A program made the translations under genes and the position numbers. The notes under the pieces were generated by a model that was given only the letters and a program-made list of their open reading frames with translations, did not search any database and was not told the origin of the DNA. Positions 23,072-32,337 of a DNA stretch of 64,000 bases are shown in pieces. Numbering within the stretch: the stretch's first letter is position 1; the number at the start of each line of letters is the position of its first letter. This DNA is from Candidatus Gastranaerophilales bacterium (GTDB lineage: Bacteria; Cyanobacteriota; Vampirovibrionia; Gastranaerophilales; Gastranaerophilaceae): NCBI GenBank assembly GCA_944323955.1, contig CALUUK010000006.1:62001-126000 (forward strand). Direction: 5' to 3'.

Positions 23072-24400
23072 TTGAAATTCGATAAACTATTTAACAAAAT
23101 ACCAAAAGATGCAGGCTGGCTGCTTCCGGGACTTGAAGTAAAACGGTGGTTTATACTTATTATAACAGGTGCTGTTATTGCAGCCGTAGGACTTTGCATA
23201 ATATCAAATCTGAGACCGGTCTATACAATGATAGATATGATTGTAAAAATCACCCAGATGATTCCTTCCGAACTAATAGGCTGGCTGCTTATTATTACCG
23301 GGGCAATCGTATTTTGTATAGGCTGGCTTAATGCGAATTACTCAATTTTAGATGTAAAAAACGAAAGAAACAGACATGCTGTTTTGGAAGATTTATACAG
23401 AAGAAGAAAATTAAACAGAGGACCTAAAATCGTTGCAATCGGAGGCGGAACAGGTCTTTCAACAATGTTAAAGGGAATAAAAAAAATAACAAACAATATA
23501 ACGGCAGTTGTTACTGTAGGCGATGACGGCGGAAGCTCGGGCAAATTGAGAGAAGAATTGGGTGTTTTGCCTCCCGGAGATATAAGAAGCTGCATTGCCG
23601 CACTTGCAGATGATGAAGAAGATTTATTGCCAAAACTGTTTCAATATCGTTTCCGCGAAGGGGAGGGATTATCAGGACACAGCTTCGGAAACCTTTTCAT
23701 CACAGCAATGTGCGCAATAGCCGGCGATATGGTCAACGCAGTAAAAGAATCTTCAAAAGTTTTATCAATACGCGGAAGAGTTTTACCTTCAACCCTTGAT
23801 GATATGCGTCTTGTTGCCGAAATGGAAGACGGAAGTATTATAAAAGGGGAATCAAATATTCCCGAATCAGGCAAAAAAATAAAAAGACTGTTTACCGAAC
23901 CAGATAACTGCAAGCCGCTTGAAGATGTTATATGGGCAATACAAGATGCGGATATTATTATATTAGGACCGGGAAGTTTATATACAAGTGTAATTCCGAA
24001 CCTTTTAATTAAAGATATCGCTAAAGCGGTAAATAATGCCAAGGCAAAAAAAATATATGTATGCAATATAATGACACAACCCGGAGAAACAGACGGTTTC
24101 AGCGTATCGGATCACATAAAAACGATTATAAATCATGCCAAATACGATAAAATAATAGATGCCGTTCTTGTAAATACGGATTTGCCCGCAGAATTAACGG
24201 CTCCATATAAAAATGCCGGTTCCGAACCTGTTATTGTTGACACAAAAGAAGTTAACAAAATGGGGATACAGGTTGTTCAAAAAAATCTTGTGGAAGACAA
24301 ACGTTTTGAAGACGGACACTCTTCTTTCGTTAGACATTCTCCCGGAAGACTCGCCAGAATAATCTATTACTGGTATAAAAAAGAAAAGGAAAAACACTGA
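23072..24400 (+). CDS. yvcK: YvcK/CofD-family protein with N-terminal membrane anchor
   Basis: 442 residues. Two membrane helices (about 26-48, WFILIITGAVIAAVGLCI; about 68-88, LIGWLLIITGAIVFCIGWL) precede a cytoplasmic CofD/YvcK domain: IVAIGGGTGLS (about 122-132), VGDDGGSSGKLR, LPPGDIRSC, LSGHSFGNLFI, LGPGSLYTSVIPNLL. B. subtilis YvcK binds UDP-sugars and affects cell-wall growth on gluconeogenic sources. Anchored versions occur in other lineages, including Cyanobacteria. The start is the TTG at 23072; GGGAG lies upstream, and later ATGs would cut off the first helix. The stop overlaps the panB start by 1 nt (TGATG). Confidence 0.92.
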   Translation: MKFDKLFNKIPKDAGWLLPGLEVKRWFILIITGAVIAAVGLCIISNLRPVYTMIDMIVKITQMIPSELIGWLLIITGAIVFCIGWLNANYSILDVKNERNRHAVLEDLYRRRKLNRGPKIVAIGGGTGLSTMLKGIKKITNNITAVVTVGDDGGSSGKLREELGVLPPGDIRSCIAALADDEEDLLPKLFQYRFREGEGLSGHSFGNLFITAMCAIAGDMVNAVKESSKVLSIRGRVLPSTLDDMRLVAEMEDGSIIKGESNIPESGKKIKRLFTEPDNCKPLEDVIWAIQDADIIILGPGSLYTSVIPNLLIKDIAKAVNNAKAKKIYVCNIMTQPGETDGFSVSDHIKTIINHAKYDKIIDAVLVNTDLPAELTAPYKNAGSEPVIVDTKEVNKMGIQVVQKNLVEDKRFEDGHSSFVRHSPGRLARIIYYWYKKEKEKH

Positions 24401-25260
24401 TGGCAAATGAAAATATAAAACCGGTTACGGTAAGATCTTTTCAAAAATTAAAATCTTTAAACGAAAAAATTACAATGCTTACGGCATACGATTGTTCAAC
24501 CGCAAAATATATTGATGAATGCGGAGTTGATTCGATATTAATCGGTGATTCACTGGGAATGACAGTGTTGGGATACAACAGCACAATTAATGTGACCATA
24601 GAAGATATGATTACATTCACAAAAGCGGTTTCATCAGGTGTTAAAAGAGCTTTGGTTATAGCTGATATGCCGTTTCTTTCATACCATGCATCAAAAGAAA
24701 ATACCGTTTTAAATGCAGGTAAACTTATTCAATCAGGAGCAAAAGCCGTAAAACTTGAAGGCGCATCGGATTTTATTCTTGAAGAAATTAATCATCTCAC
24801 ACAATCAGGTATAAATGTTGTAGGTCATCTGGGTTTTACTCCGCAATATATCAATACAATAGGCGGTTATTTTATTCAGGGCAAATCATATGAAAACACT
24901 TTAAAACTTCTTGATGCCGCAAAAAAACTTGAAGAAAACGGCGCCTTTGCCATTGTACTTGAGATGGTGCCTGAAGAAAGTGCAAAATATATAAGTGAAA
25001 ATTTGAATATTCCTACCATCGGTATAGGAGCAGGAAGGTATTGTGACGGTCAGGTTCTTGTAATTGACGATATAATAGGCAAATATTCGGAGCATGTTCC
25101 TAAATTTGTAAAACAATATGCAAATGTTAAGGAAATAATGAAAAGAGCTATATCACAATATAACACGGAAGTGAAGGATAGAATTTTCCCTTCGCCAGAA
25201 TACACTTTTAATTTAGCGGAAGAAGAAAGAGAAAAACTTGAAGACCTTATTACTAAATAA
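24400..25260 (+). CDS. panB: 3-methyl-2-oxobutanoate hydroxymethyltransferase
   Basis: 286 residues, full length. PanB makes ketopantoate in pantothenate synthesis. Seen: TAYDCSTAKYIDECGVDSIL, IGDSLGMTVLGY (the metal-binding Asp region), ADMPFLSYHAS, VKLEGA, GHLGFTPQ, and TIGIGAGRYCDGQVLVIDD, all signature segments of the family. It is translationally coupled to yvcK upstream, and its last 23 nt overlap panC. Confidence 0.97.
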   Translation: MANENIKPVTVRSFQKLKSLNEKITMLTAYDCSTAKYIDECGVDSILIGDSLGMTVLGYNSTINVTIEDMITFTKAVSSGVKRALVIADMPFLSYHASKENTVLNAGKLIQSGAKAVKLEGASDFILEEINHLTQSGINVVGHLGFTPQYINTIGGYFIQGKSYENTLKLLDAAKKLEENGAFAIVLEMVPEESAKYISENLNIPTIGIGAGRYCDGQVLVIDDIIGKYSEHVPKFVKQYANVKEIMKRAISQYNTEVKDRIFPSPEYTFNLAEEEREKLEDLITK

Positions 25261-26098
25261 CATATCAGATACGAAAAAAAATATAAAAGAATGGAAGAAA
25301 AACGGTCAAACAATCGGGCTTGTTCCAACGATGGGCGCTTTGCATGCAGGGCATGCATCTTTGATAAAAAAAGCAAAAGAGACCTGCGATAAAGTTGTTG
25401 TAAGCGTATTTGTAAATCCGATACAATTCGGGCCTAATGAAGATTATGACAAATACCCTCGAACAATTGAAAAGGACTTGAAGATTTGTGAAGAATTAGG
25501 AGTTAATATCGTTTTCGCCCCATCACCAAATGAAATGTACGGAAACGGTGTAAAATTATCCGACACAGAACTTACGTTTGTATGTCCGCCTTATAATTTA
25601 ATTGATTGCATGTGCGGAAAATCGCGCCCCGGTCATTTTGACGGAGTAGCAACAGTTGTTTTAAAGTTATTTAATATTGTTCAGCCTGATTTTGCATTTT
25701 TTGGTCAAAAAGATGCACAGCAGCTATTCATATTAAAACGGATGGTACATGATTTAAATCTTGATTTAACAATAGTACCATGCCCGATAGTAAGAGAAAA
25801 AGACGGACTGGCTTTAAGTTCCAGAAATACTTATCTTTCCGATGAAGAGAGAAAAACCGCTTTAACAATTTCAAAAAGTTTAAATCAGATAAAAATATTG
25901 TATAATCAAGGTATCAAAGATACAAAAAAACTTTTTGATGCTGCAATCTCAATACTGGATAAAAGTTTGGAATTGGAGTATCTGGAGTTCAGAAACGCGG
26001 ATACCTTTGAAGATGTGCAGGAAATAAACGGAACAACACTTGTGGCAATAGCCGCAAAATGTGGTAAAACAAGGTTAATCGACAACGAAATAATATAA
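25238..26098 (+). CDS. panC: Pantothenate synthetase
   Basis: 286 residues. PanC joins pantoate and beta-alanine using ATP. Seen: PTMGALHAGH (the HxGH nucleotidyl-transfer motif, about residues 30-39), VVVSVFVNPIQFGPNEDYDKYPR, GKSRPGHFDGVATVV, FFGQKDAQQLFI and LALSSRNTYLS. The start is a TTG at 25238 inside panB, a 23-nt overlap; the sequence reads through in the expected frame from there. panD is not in the window. Confidence 0.96.
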   Translation: MKTLLLNNISDTKKNIKEWKKNGQTIGLVPTMGALHAGHASLIKKAKETCDKVVVSVFVNPIQFGPNEDYDKYPRTIEKDLKICEELGVNIVFAPSPNEMYGNGVKLSDTELTFVCPPYNLIDCMCGKSRPGHFDGVATVVLKLFNIVQPDFAFFGQKDAQQLFILKRMVHDLNLDLTIVPCPIVREKDGLALSSRNTYLSDEERKTALTISKSLNQIKILYNQGIKDTKKLFDAAISILDKSLELEYLEFRNADTFEDVQEINGTTLVAIAAKCGKTRLIDNEII

Positions 26099-26099
26099 A

Positions 26100-27086
26100 A
26101 TGGCAAGACCGACAAATATAGCATTACAAATAAAAAAGTTTTCGCGAATCAAGGTTTGCGTTGTTTGGCTGCGTTATTTTTTGTATTTTTATGCTTTTAT
26201 TTCGTTCGTTTTTTGGTTATTAAACTGTTTTGAAGTAGATTGGTTATATATATTCAATCCCGTATTTAAAGGTCCCATTATTTTCGTAAGAAAAGTATTA
26301 AATTACTCTCCGCAGGGGGTAGGCGTTGATTTTTCGCTTGCAATAATAGGCGGTATATCTTTAATGCTTGGTTTTATTCTAAACTCAATTTCTGACAAAA
26401 TTCAATCCAAATTGTATGATTTGGAAGATGAAGAAGAAAGATTGATTTTAAAAATAAGAGAACGAAACAGAAAAACACCATTCAAAACCACATCGGCACC
26501 CGCAGACGGAATTCCGATGGTTGATGCAGTAGCATCACCGAATATTGAGGTAGAAAATCCGAAACTGTTATTCCTTATTGCACCTCAGGTAAAAAGGATA
26601 AAAAGAAGACAGGATGATTTGGACTTAACAATAAAAGAAGTCCAATATTGGAAGCAAAGGATTAATAAAACACTCCTCGAGCATTTTTCTCCGTCAAAAC
26701 CAATGCAAAAAGGATATTACAGAAAAAATCTGTTCCTTTTGTACAATGATTTTAATTATGTTGAAGATTTGGTATATCATGCAAAACCAACCTTGGCGCA
26801 AATAATAACGGAATTCAAGAAATACGGCGTCATCGTCTCTTTTTGTACGGTATTAAGTTCTATATCCTCCGTAGCAGCTAATCTGGAGAAAGAACTTGAT
26901 TTAATGGACATAGTACTTTCATTAAAATTCCATAATGAAATAATGCTTACTCAAAGATTTAAAATAGCATATGATAATAAAGATATACAGCAATATTCCA
27001 TGAAATTTAAAGGCGAGTATAATCTTTCAAAAAATCTTACCATTACAAACAGACAGCCTTTATATAAACTGGAAGAAAAAAATTAA
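26100..27086 (+). CDS. Uncharacterised two-span membrane protein
   Basis: 328 residues. Two membrane helices (about 22-42 and about 80-97) are followed by a coiled-coil-like charged segment (SKLYDLEDEEERLILKIRER) and a cytoplasmic C-terminal domain of about 180 residues (LFLLYNDFNYVEDLVYHAKP, TLAQIITEFKKYGVIVSFCT). I do not recognise a family. The ATG lies 1 nt after the panC stop, and dut follows after 15 nt, so it belongs to the same transcript as panBC and dut. No function is proposed. Confidence 0.8.
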   Translation: MARPTNIALQIKKFSRIKVCVVWLRYFLYFYAFISFVFWLLNCFEVDWLYIFNPVFKGPIIFVRKVLNYSPQGVGVDFSLAIIGGISLMLGFILNSISDKIQSKLYDLEDEEERLILKIRERNRKTPFKTTSAPADGIPMVDAVASPNIEVENPKLLFLIAPQVKRIKRRQDDLDLTIKEVQYWKQRINKTLLEHFSPSKPMQKGYYRKNLFLLYNDFNYVEDLVYHAKPTLAQIITEFKKYGVIVSFCTVLSSISSVAANLEKELDLMDIVLSLKFHNEIMLTQRFKIAYDNKDIQQYSMKFKGEYNLSKNLTITNRQPLYKLEEKN

Positions 27087-27101
27087 ACGAGGAGAATTTC
27101 T

Positions 27102-27536
27102 ATGATAATGAAAATTATAAGAATGGAACATAATAAACATCTGCCTGAATACAAAACCGAAGGTTCATCAGGCATGGACTTGTATGCCGCAATAGAAAAA
27201 CCCGTAACACTAAAACCGCTTGAAAGAGTACTTGTGCCGACAGGAATAAAAATTGAGATTCCGACAGAATATGAAGCACAAATAAGAGCAAGATCCGGTC
27301 TTTCGGTAAAACACGGCATAACCTTAATAAACGCAGTAGGAACAGTAGATGCCGACTACAGAGGAGAAGTTTGTGTAGGCCTTGTTAATATTTCAAACGA
27401 AGAATATACAATAAACCCCGAAGACAGAATTGCACAAATGGTTATAGCAAGAGTTGAAAAAGCCGAGATTGAAGTAACAACCGAGCTTGCTGAATCTGCA
27501 CGCGGAGCGGGAGGTTTCGGTTCAACGGGTTTTTAA
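27102..27536 (+). CDS. dut: Deoxyuridine 5'-triphosphate nucleotidohydrolase
   Basis: 144 residues, trimeric dUTPase. All five motifs are visible: SSGMDLYA (1), ARSGLSVKHGI (2), GTVDADYRGE (3, with catalytic Asp), EDRIAQMVI (4) and RGAGGFGSTGF (5, the arm that closes over the site). It removes dUTP and provides dUMP for dTMP synthesis. A strong GAGGAG lies 8 nt before the ATG. It is the last gene of the pxpA operon and overlaps the convergent secG by 4 nt. Confidence 0.97.
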   Translation: MIMKIIRMEHNKHLPEYKTEGSSGMDLYAAIEKPVTLKPLERVLVPTGIKIEIPTEYEAQIRARSGLSVKHGITLINAVGTVDADYRGEVCVGLVNISNEEYTINPEDRIAQMVIARVEKAEIEVTTELAESARGAGGFGSTGF

Positions 27537-27757
27537 CCGAATAAATGATAACCCGTAATAAACGAACAAATTAAAAATATTGCCGAAAGAACATAAGTCA
27601 CATGATTAAGTCCTTTTTCGGCACTTTTTTGTGATGAAAAAAGATTTGCAGCACCGCCTATAGCACCTAAACCGTCACCTTTCGGCGAGTGAAGAAGTAC
27701 TAAAAGTATAAGAAGTATTCCTGTTACGATTTGTATTATCCACATTAAAGTTAACAT
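27533..27757 (-). CDS. secG: Preprotein translocase subunit SecG
   Basis: 74 residues with two membrane helices (about 3-23 and 53-72) around the conserved loop LLVLLHSPKGDGLGAIGGA, typical of SecG. It is the accessory subunit of the SecYEG channel. It lies 10 nt downstream of the DUF167 gene on the same strand. Confidence 0.93.
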   Translation of the reverse strand: MLTLMWIIQIVTGILLILLVLLHSPKGDGLGAIGGAANLFSSQKSAEKGLNHVTYVLSAIFLICSFITGYHLFG

Positions 27758-27767
27758 ATTTTATCCC

Positions 27768-28097
27768 TTACTTACTTTCTTTTCTAACAGAGTTTAACAC
27801 AAACAAAAGTTTTTGTGAAAGTGCATCATAACTTACGCCTTTTATTTGAATTTTTTTCAGTTTTGATTTTTCACCCGAAACAATTTGTATTTTTGATTTA
27901 TTAACACCGAAAATATCACTGCAAAATTCCGTCAACTCTTTATTTGCTCTATTATCAACCGGAGGCGAGCTGATTTTTATCCTCACATACTCATCGGTAT
28001 AATCAACAATTTTGTTATGTGAAGAATTAGGAACCAGTTTTACCGAAAAAATTACCCCGTCAGAGGTTTCATATAAAAACCCGTTTTCTGTATTCAT
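27768..28097 (-). CDS. DUF167 (YggU-like) protein
   Basis: About 109 residues. The core (FSVKLVPNSSHNKIVDYTDE, RIKISSPPVDNRANKELTEF, KSKIQIVSGEKSKLKKIQIK) is the DUF167/YggU pattern V-x-P-x-[SA]-x-x-x...PPV-x-x-x-AN-x-x-L. I start it at 28097: an open frame continues upstream, but that extension is hydrophobic, unlike the family, and would run into the relA promoter. A TATAAT sits exactly 6 nt before this ATG and there is no Shine-Dalgarno sequence, so the mRNA is probably leaderless. The role of DUF167 proteins is unknown. Confidence 0.85.
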   Translation of the reverse strand: MNTENGFLYETSDGVIFSVKLVPNSSHNKIVDYTDEYVRIKISSPPVDNRANKELTEFCSDIFGVNKSKIQIVSGEKSKLKKIQIKGVSYDALSQKLLFVLNSVRKESK

Positions 28098-28103
28098 ACA
28101 AAA

Positions 28104-28109
28104 ATTATA
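28104..28109 (-). promoter_or_regulatory. -10 box giving a leaderless DUF167 transcript
   Basis: On the minus strand, TATAAT is followed by TTTTGT and then the ATG at 28097, so transcription would begin at or next to the start codon. The -35 element is poor. Confidence 0.55.
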
Positions 28110-28127
28110 CAATAATATAATCCAAAT

Positions 28128-28156
28128 TTGAAAAAATAAAAAATAAAGTGTAGAAT
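28128..28156 (+). promoter_or_regulatory. Promoter of relA/spoT
   Basis: TTGAAA (28128-28133), a 17-nt A-rich spacer and TAGAAT (28151-28156), with the start codon 19 nt further on. It faces away from the DUF167 promoter. Confidence 0.65.
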
Positions 28157-28175
28157 ATAGACGGGAAAACGTAAT

Positions 28176-30380
28176 ATGGAACAGGAAAATATATTTAAAG
28201 GACTTGAAAGAATTCTTAGAGAACAAAACAGGTCTGAAGAAGATATAAAAGAAATACACAGAGCATTTTTATTTGCGAGCAAACTGCATGCCGGTCAATA
28301 CAGAGTGAGTGAAGAGCCATATATTATTCATCCGGTTGAAGTAGCAAAAATACTGGCGACATTAAGGGTGGACAAGAATACTTTAATGGCATCCCTTCTT
28401 CACGATACAATTGAAGATACCGGAATCACCCCGGAACAGGTGGGAAAAGAGTATGGAGAAGATGTATTAAACCTTGTACTCGGAATAACCAAACTTGATA
28501 AACTCCAGTTTAAATCAAAAGAAGAACGGCAGGCGGAAAATTTCCGCAGAATGTTTATCGCAATGGCAAAAGACGTAAGGGTTATTCTGCTTAAACTTGC
28601 AGACAGACTTCACAATATGCGGACTCTTAACTATATGGCACCCGCAAAACAAGTCAAAATAGCACAGGAAACCCTTGATATATTTGCACCTCTGGCGAAC
28701 AGACTCGGTATCGGAAAAATAAAAGCGGAACTTGAAGATTTATCACTACGGTATTTAAATGCCGAAAAATATTTTGAAATAGCACAGCTTGTAGCCCAGA
28801 AAAAGGCAGAGCGTGAAAACACGGTTAAATTACTCATTGATAAAATATCCGAAGGGCTTAAGAAAAATGAGATAAATGCCGAAATAACGGGCAGAGCAAA
28901 GCATTATTACAGTATTTATAAAAAGATGCAGAGACTCAATGTCGCATTTAACGATTTGTACGATATTACGGCAGTAAGAGTTATTGTCGATACGGAACGC
29001 CAATGTTACGAAGTTCTGGGTATAATTCATTCACTTTTTAAACCTATACCGGGCAGATTTAAAGATTATATTGCAATGCCGAAAGGTAACGGATATAAAT
29101 CGCTTCACACCTCTGTTCTCGGGCCGAAACAGCGGCCGTTGGAAGTCCAAATAAGAACAAAAGAAATGCACAAAGTTGCAGAATACGGGATTGCGGCACA
29201 CTGGAAATATAAAGAATCAGGATCAATAAAAGCTGCTTCAGATGATGACATCAAATTTTCCTGGATGAATCAAATGATAGAACTTGATAAAGAAGCAACC
29301 AATGCCAATGAGTTTGTGGAAAAAGTAAAACTTGACGTTTTTGACAATCAAATTTTTGCATTTACACCAATGGGAGATATCATAGATTTACCGTTAAATG
29401 CCACCCCCATAGACTTTGCATTCAGAATCCACTCTGAAGTGGGCTGCAAAACAACAGGGGTTTTGATTAACGGAAGAATTGCCCAGCTTGATACAAAACT
29501 GAATAACGGTGATATAGTTGAATTACTGACCTCAAAAACAGGCACGCCAAAGCTGCACTGGCTGAAATTTTGCGTCACGAAACAGGCTCAATCAAGAATA
29601 AGACAATGGTTTAAAAAACATAATAAAGAAGAACACATCGCACACGGCAGAAACATGCTTGAGCAGGAACTTTCAAAATCCGTATATGACGAAAACATAA
29701 AAAACGGAAAACTGCTTGAAATAGCAAAGGTTTTAAATTATCTGTCAGTTGAAGATATGCTTGCCGCAATAGGGAACGGAGAAACCACCGTAAATAAAGT
29801 AACAAGCAAAATTAAAAAACCGGCGGAGGAAGAAACAAACAACTATGTTTCAACCAAAAAGAAAAGTCATTATAAAGATGAAATTGTCGGACTTGAAGGA
29901 ATGCTTTACAGTTTTGCCAGATGTTGTTCGCCCGTTCCGGGAGAACATATCGTCGGCGTGGTAACAAGAGGCAAAGGTGTATCAATTCACAGAATAGATT
30001 GTCCTTCTCTGGATACGGTGCCTGAAGAACGTCTTATGAAAATAAGCTGGAGAGACGGCAGCGACAGCAATAAAACTTATGTAACTTCCATAAGAATAAA
30101 CTGCGCGGATAAACTCGGAATGCTGAAAGATATACTTATAAAAGCATCTGACTGCGATACAAATATTACTTATGCAAATGTCAAAACAAGTCCCGCGAAG
30201 AAAATAGGTATTATTGAACTCGGCGTTGAAGTCAGCAGCATTGATAAACTTAATTCGGTAATTAATGCATTTCAATCTCTGCCCGATGTGCACTCGGTAA
30301 AGAGAATTCAAATGAATTCCAAAATTAAAAATGATGTTCCTTTAAAACAAAAGCAGTCAAAACCCAAAAAAAGAAAATAA
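28176..30380 (+). CDS. relA: Bifunctional (p)ppGpp synthetase/hydrolase, RelA/SpoT homologue
   Basis: 734 residues, full-length long RSH. The HD hydrolase domain (about 35-190) has HAGQYRVSEEPYIIHPVEVA and LLHDTIEDT, the intact HDxxED signature, so hydrolase activity is expected. The synthetase domain (about 235-350) shows AKHYYSIYKKMQR, YDITAVRVIV and KGNGYKSLHTSV. TGS (about 385-445, IFAFTPMGDIIDLPLNATPI) and ACT (about 650-715) follow. It is probably the organism's main stringent-response enzyme. It has its own promoter, and the next gene is convergent. Confidence 0.96.
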   Translation: MEQENIFKGLERILREQNRSEEDIKEIHRAFLFASKLHAGQYRVSEEPYIIHPVEVAKILATLRVDKNTLMASLLHDTIEDTGITPEQVGKEYGEDVLNLVLGITKLDKLQFKSKEERQAENFRRMFIAMAKDVRVILLKLADRLHNMRTLNYMAPAKQVKIAQETLDIFAPLANRLGIGKIKAELEDLSLRYLNAEKYFEIAQLVAQKKAERENTVKLLIDKISEGLKKNEINAEITGRAKHYYSIYKKMQRLNVAFNDLYDITAVRVIVDTERQCYEVLGIIHSLFKPIPGRFKDYIAMPKGNGYKSLHTSVLGPKQRPLEVQIRTKEMHKVAEYGIAAHWKYKESGSIKAASDDDIKFSWMNQMIELDKEATNANEFVEKVKLDVFDNQIFAFTPMGDIIDLPLNATPIDFAFRIHSEVGCKTTGVLINGRIAQLDTKLNNGDIVELLTSKTGTPKLHWLKFCVTKQAQSRIRQWFKKHNKEEHIAHGRNMLEQELSKSVYDENIKNGKLLEIAKVLNYLSVEDMLAAIGNGETTVNKVTSKIKKPAEEETNNYVSTKKKSHYKDEIVGLEGMLYSFARCCSPVPGEHIVGVVTRGKGVSIHRIDCPSLDTVPEERLMKISWRDGSDSNKTYVTSIRINCADKLGMLKDILIKASDCDTNITYANVKTSPAKKIGIIELGVEVSSIDKLNSVINAFQSLPDVHSVKRIQMNSKIKNDVPLKQKQSKPKKRK

Positions 30381-30386
30381 TAAAAA

Positions 30387-31256
30387 TTACTTTTTGAACA
30401 AAGTTTTTTCAAACTGCACCAGAGCCTCATTACCTACCAGCTGTTCTAACGCAGCTCTGTATTCAAGGTATTCAAGCTCTAATTTTGCTTTATTATCTAT
30501 TGCACTGCGATAATATGCATCGGCGACCAAAAGCTGTTCTTCTGTTGAATAAATACCTGAATTATACCTTTCTTCTCTTATTTTAAGATTTTTTTCCGCC
30601 ATTGTAAGCAAATTTAAAGCAGTCATATAATCAATATACATATCAACAACTCTTTTTTGCATATTATCAACTTTGGTGATAAGAACAACCATATCGGCGT
30701 CGGTAACTTTTGTATATTTATAGTTCAAATCTTTATCATTAAAGGACAAAGCATTCAACAGATGTCCGCTCACAAGAGCGGCAGTGGCACTGAACGGATC
30801 TCCTATACCTGCACCTGCTATGGAAGAAACGGTTGATAAAGGACGAATTATCTTTTTTATTATTGTTTCATCAGGTTTATCAGCATCGGGGTTAGAAAGT
30901 TTATAAAGCGCAAACTTGATGGTTTCACTCTTCATTGCGGCACCTGCCCATAAGATTTGAATGTGCTCAAGCATATCTTCTTTTTCGATAGTCAAAAGTT
31001 TAGAAATTTCATTTGACAAATCTTTTAAGGAAGTATCCGCATAAGTTGAATTTCTTATAAAATCTTTTTCATATGAAGCCGTTTTTTCGCTTTGTTTTTG
31101 TGTCAGATCGGTTATACGATATTCCTTTTCTATATTATAAGTAACTCCCAATCTGTAAGCCGGTTTTTTGGGTTCTTTCAATCCGTCAATGGTCTGCGCT
31201 GCAAATACCGCATTTGAGGTAAAAAGTATTAAGGCAATATAAATATATTTTTTCAT
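30387..31256 (-). CDS. Secreted TolC-like helical protein, copy B
   Basis: 289 residues with a signal peptide (MKKYIYIALILFTSNAVFAA). The C-terminal 100 residues look like the helical coil of the outer-membrane efflux (TolC) family: LNLLTMAEKNLKIREERYNS, GIYSTEEQLLVADAYYRSA, with the R-Y-x-x-G-x-x-[ST]-x-x-x-L-L pattern. TolC subunits are about 450 residues and contain two such halves; this has roughly one half. It is paralogous to the gene just upstream (shared LW...IKF...KL and DTELIQL/DADMVVL segments) and overlaps it by 4 nt. Pairing with it is inferred. Confidence 0.65.
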   Translation of the reverse strand: MKKYIYIALILFTSNAVFAAQTIDGLKEPKKPAYRLGVTYNIEKEYRITDLTQKQSEKTASYEKDFIRNSTYADTSLKDLSNEISKLLTIEKEDMLEHIQILWAGAAMKSETIKFALYKLSNPDADKPDETIIKKIIRPLSTVSSIAGAGIGDPFSATAALVSGHLLNALSFNDKDLNYKYTKVTDADMVVLITKVDNMQKRVVDMYIDYMTALNLLTMAEKNLKIREERYNSGIYSTEEQLLVADAYYRSAIDNKAKLELEYLEYRAALEQLVGNEALVQFEKTLFKK

Positions 31257-32095
31257 TGTTTTATTACCTTTTCCGTATTTATAAGCTGATTTTTAAGTGC
31301 ATACTGAGACAATATAAGATTATCCACGGCCTTTTTACCTGCCAAACGTTCAAGAGCCAGATAATATTTCTTTGCTTCCTGCTCCTGTCTGTATTCTTGA
31401 AGCTGCATTTCTTCATATAAAGCGGAAGATACGACAAGTTCCGTTAAAGAATTATTTTTGAGCGCATTAGAATAATTTTTGTTGTAAAGAATTATTCTGG
31501 AGCGGGTATCTTTCAGTTTATTTAATGCACCTTTATACTGATAATAAGAAGAAATAATTTTTTCCTGAAGCTCTTCTATTGTTCCTGCCAGTTGAATTAA
31601 CTCAGTATCGGTAATCGGAACAGATTGCGCAGTAGATGCTTCTTTGTTAAGGAAGTTATTAGCAAGTCTGCCTGCCGAAAAAGAAGCTGATTGAATCATG
31701 GCATTTTGTCCCAAAAACATAGGTATATAACTTGCGCCGTATATTAAAGAAGATAAACTCTTTGCCATTATAGAAGAATGCAATCTTCTTTGAGATTCGG
31801 GGGTATTAAGTTTATTCATAGTAAACTTTATAAGAGTGTTATTATCAATTGTAGCCTGCCACAGCGCATCAATATCCTTAACCTCTTCTTCTTTTTGCAT
31901 TCTTATAATTGACTCAACAGAAAGTTTATCCTGCAGCACAAGATTTTTGCTGTTCAAATTTTGATTATTTTTAAGTACAAGCTCATTTTTTTCAACCGGT
32001 TCAAGCCTGATTACCTCTGCAGCAAAAACACCCGGAGGCATAAGTACACATATCCCCAAAACTACAACCAACGATTTTAATAACAGTTTTTGCAA
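31253..32095 (-). CDS. Secreted TolC-like helical protein, copy A
   Basis: 280 residues, starting with TTG at 32095; GAGGGA lies 7 nt before it and no nearby ATG would keep the signal peptide (MQKLLLKSLVVVLGICVLMP). The mature part has a predicted coil (VESIIRMQKEEEVKDIDALW), a central Ala/Ser/Gly-rich stretch (SSLIYGASYIPMFLGQNAMI) and a second long helical hairpin ending YYLALERLAG, typical of the last helix of TolC-family proteins. It is the first gene of a two-gene operon. Its function, export-channel half or periplasmic scaffold, is unproven. Confidence 0.62.
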   Translation of the reverse strand: MQKLLLKSLVVVLGICVLMPPGVFAAEVIRLEPVEKNELVLKNNQNLNSKNLVLQDKLSVESIIRMQKEEEVKDIDALWQATIDNNTLIKFTMNKLNTPESQRRLHSSIMAKSLSSLIYGASYIPMFLGQNAMIQSASFSAGRLANNFLNKEASTAQSVPITDTELIQLAGTIEELQEKIISSYYQYKGALNKLKDTRSRIILYNKNYSNALKNNSLTELVVSSALYEEMQLQEYRQEQEAKKYYLALERLAGKKAVDNLILSQYALKNQLINTEKVIKQ

Positions 32096-32199
32096 TTACG
32101 TATCCCTCTGTTTATATTTATACCATACAAATAAAACTCTTTCCAATACCGAACAAAAAATACAGCAACATTGATAGTTTGAGTTTTGTAAATTTATAT

Positions 32200-32232
32200 T
32201 TGAAAAAAAACATGTTTAATATATTATATAAT
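32200..32232 (+). promoter_or_regulatory. Candidate promoter of the rpmG-trnW-secE-nusG transcript
   Basis: TTGAAA (32200-32205), then TATTAT (32222-32227, 16-nt spacer) overlapping TATAAT (32227-32232). The leader to rpmG would be about 100 nt; a second TATAAT-like sequence near 32280 could be an alternative. Confidence 0.45.
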
Positions 32233-32337
32233 CAGTGATTTAACACAAAGGAAGTAGAATATACAAAGAGGGATATATTCTATAATTTTCTATTGAGTAT
32301 AAATACACAAATTATTTTGACAAGAAAAGGTGAAACA

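Noticed and set aside
23072-23194. Later ATG start for YvcK
   Set aside because: It would remove the first membrane helix, which is preceded by a usable ribosome site and a TTG start.
28098-28259. Longer N terminus for the DUF167 protein
   Set aside because: The extension is hydrophobic, unlike the family, and overlaps the divergent relA promoter and first codons.
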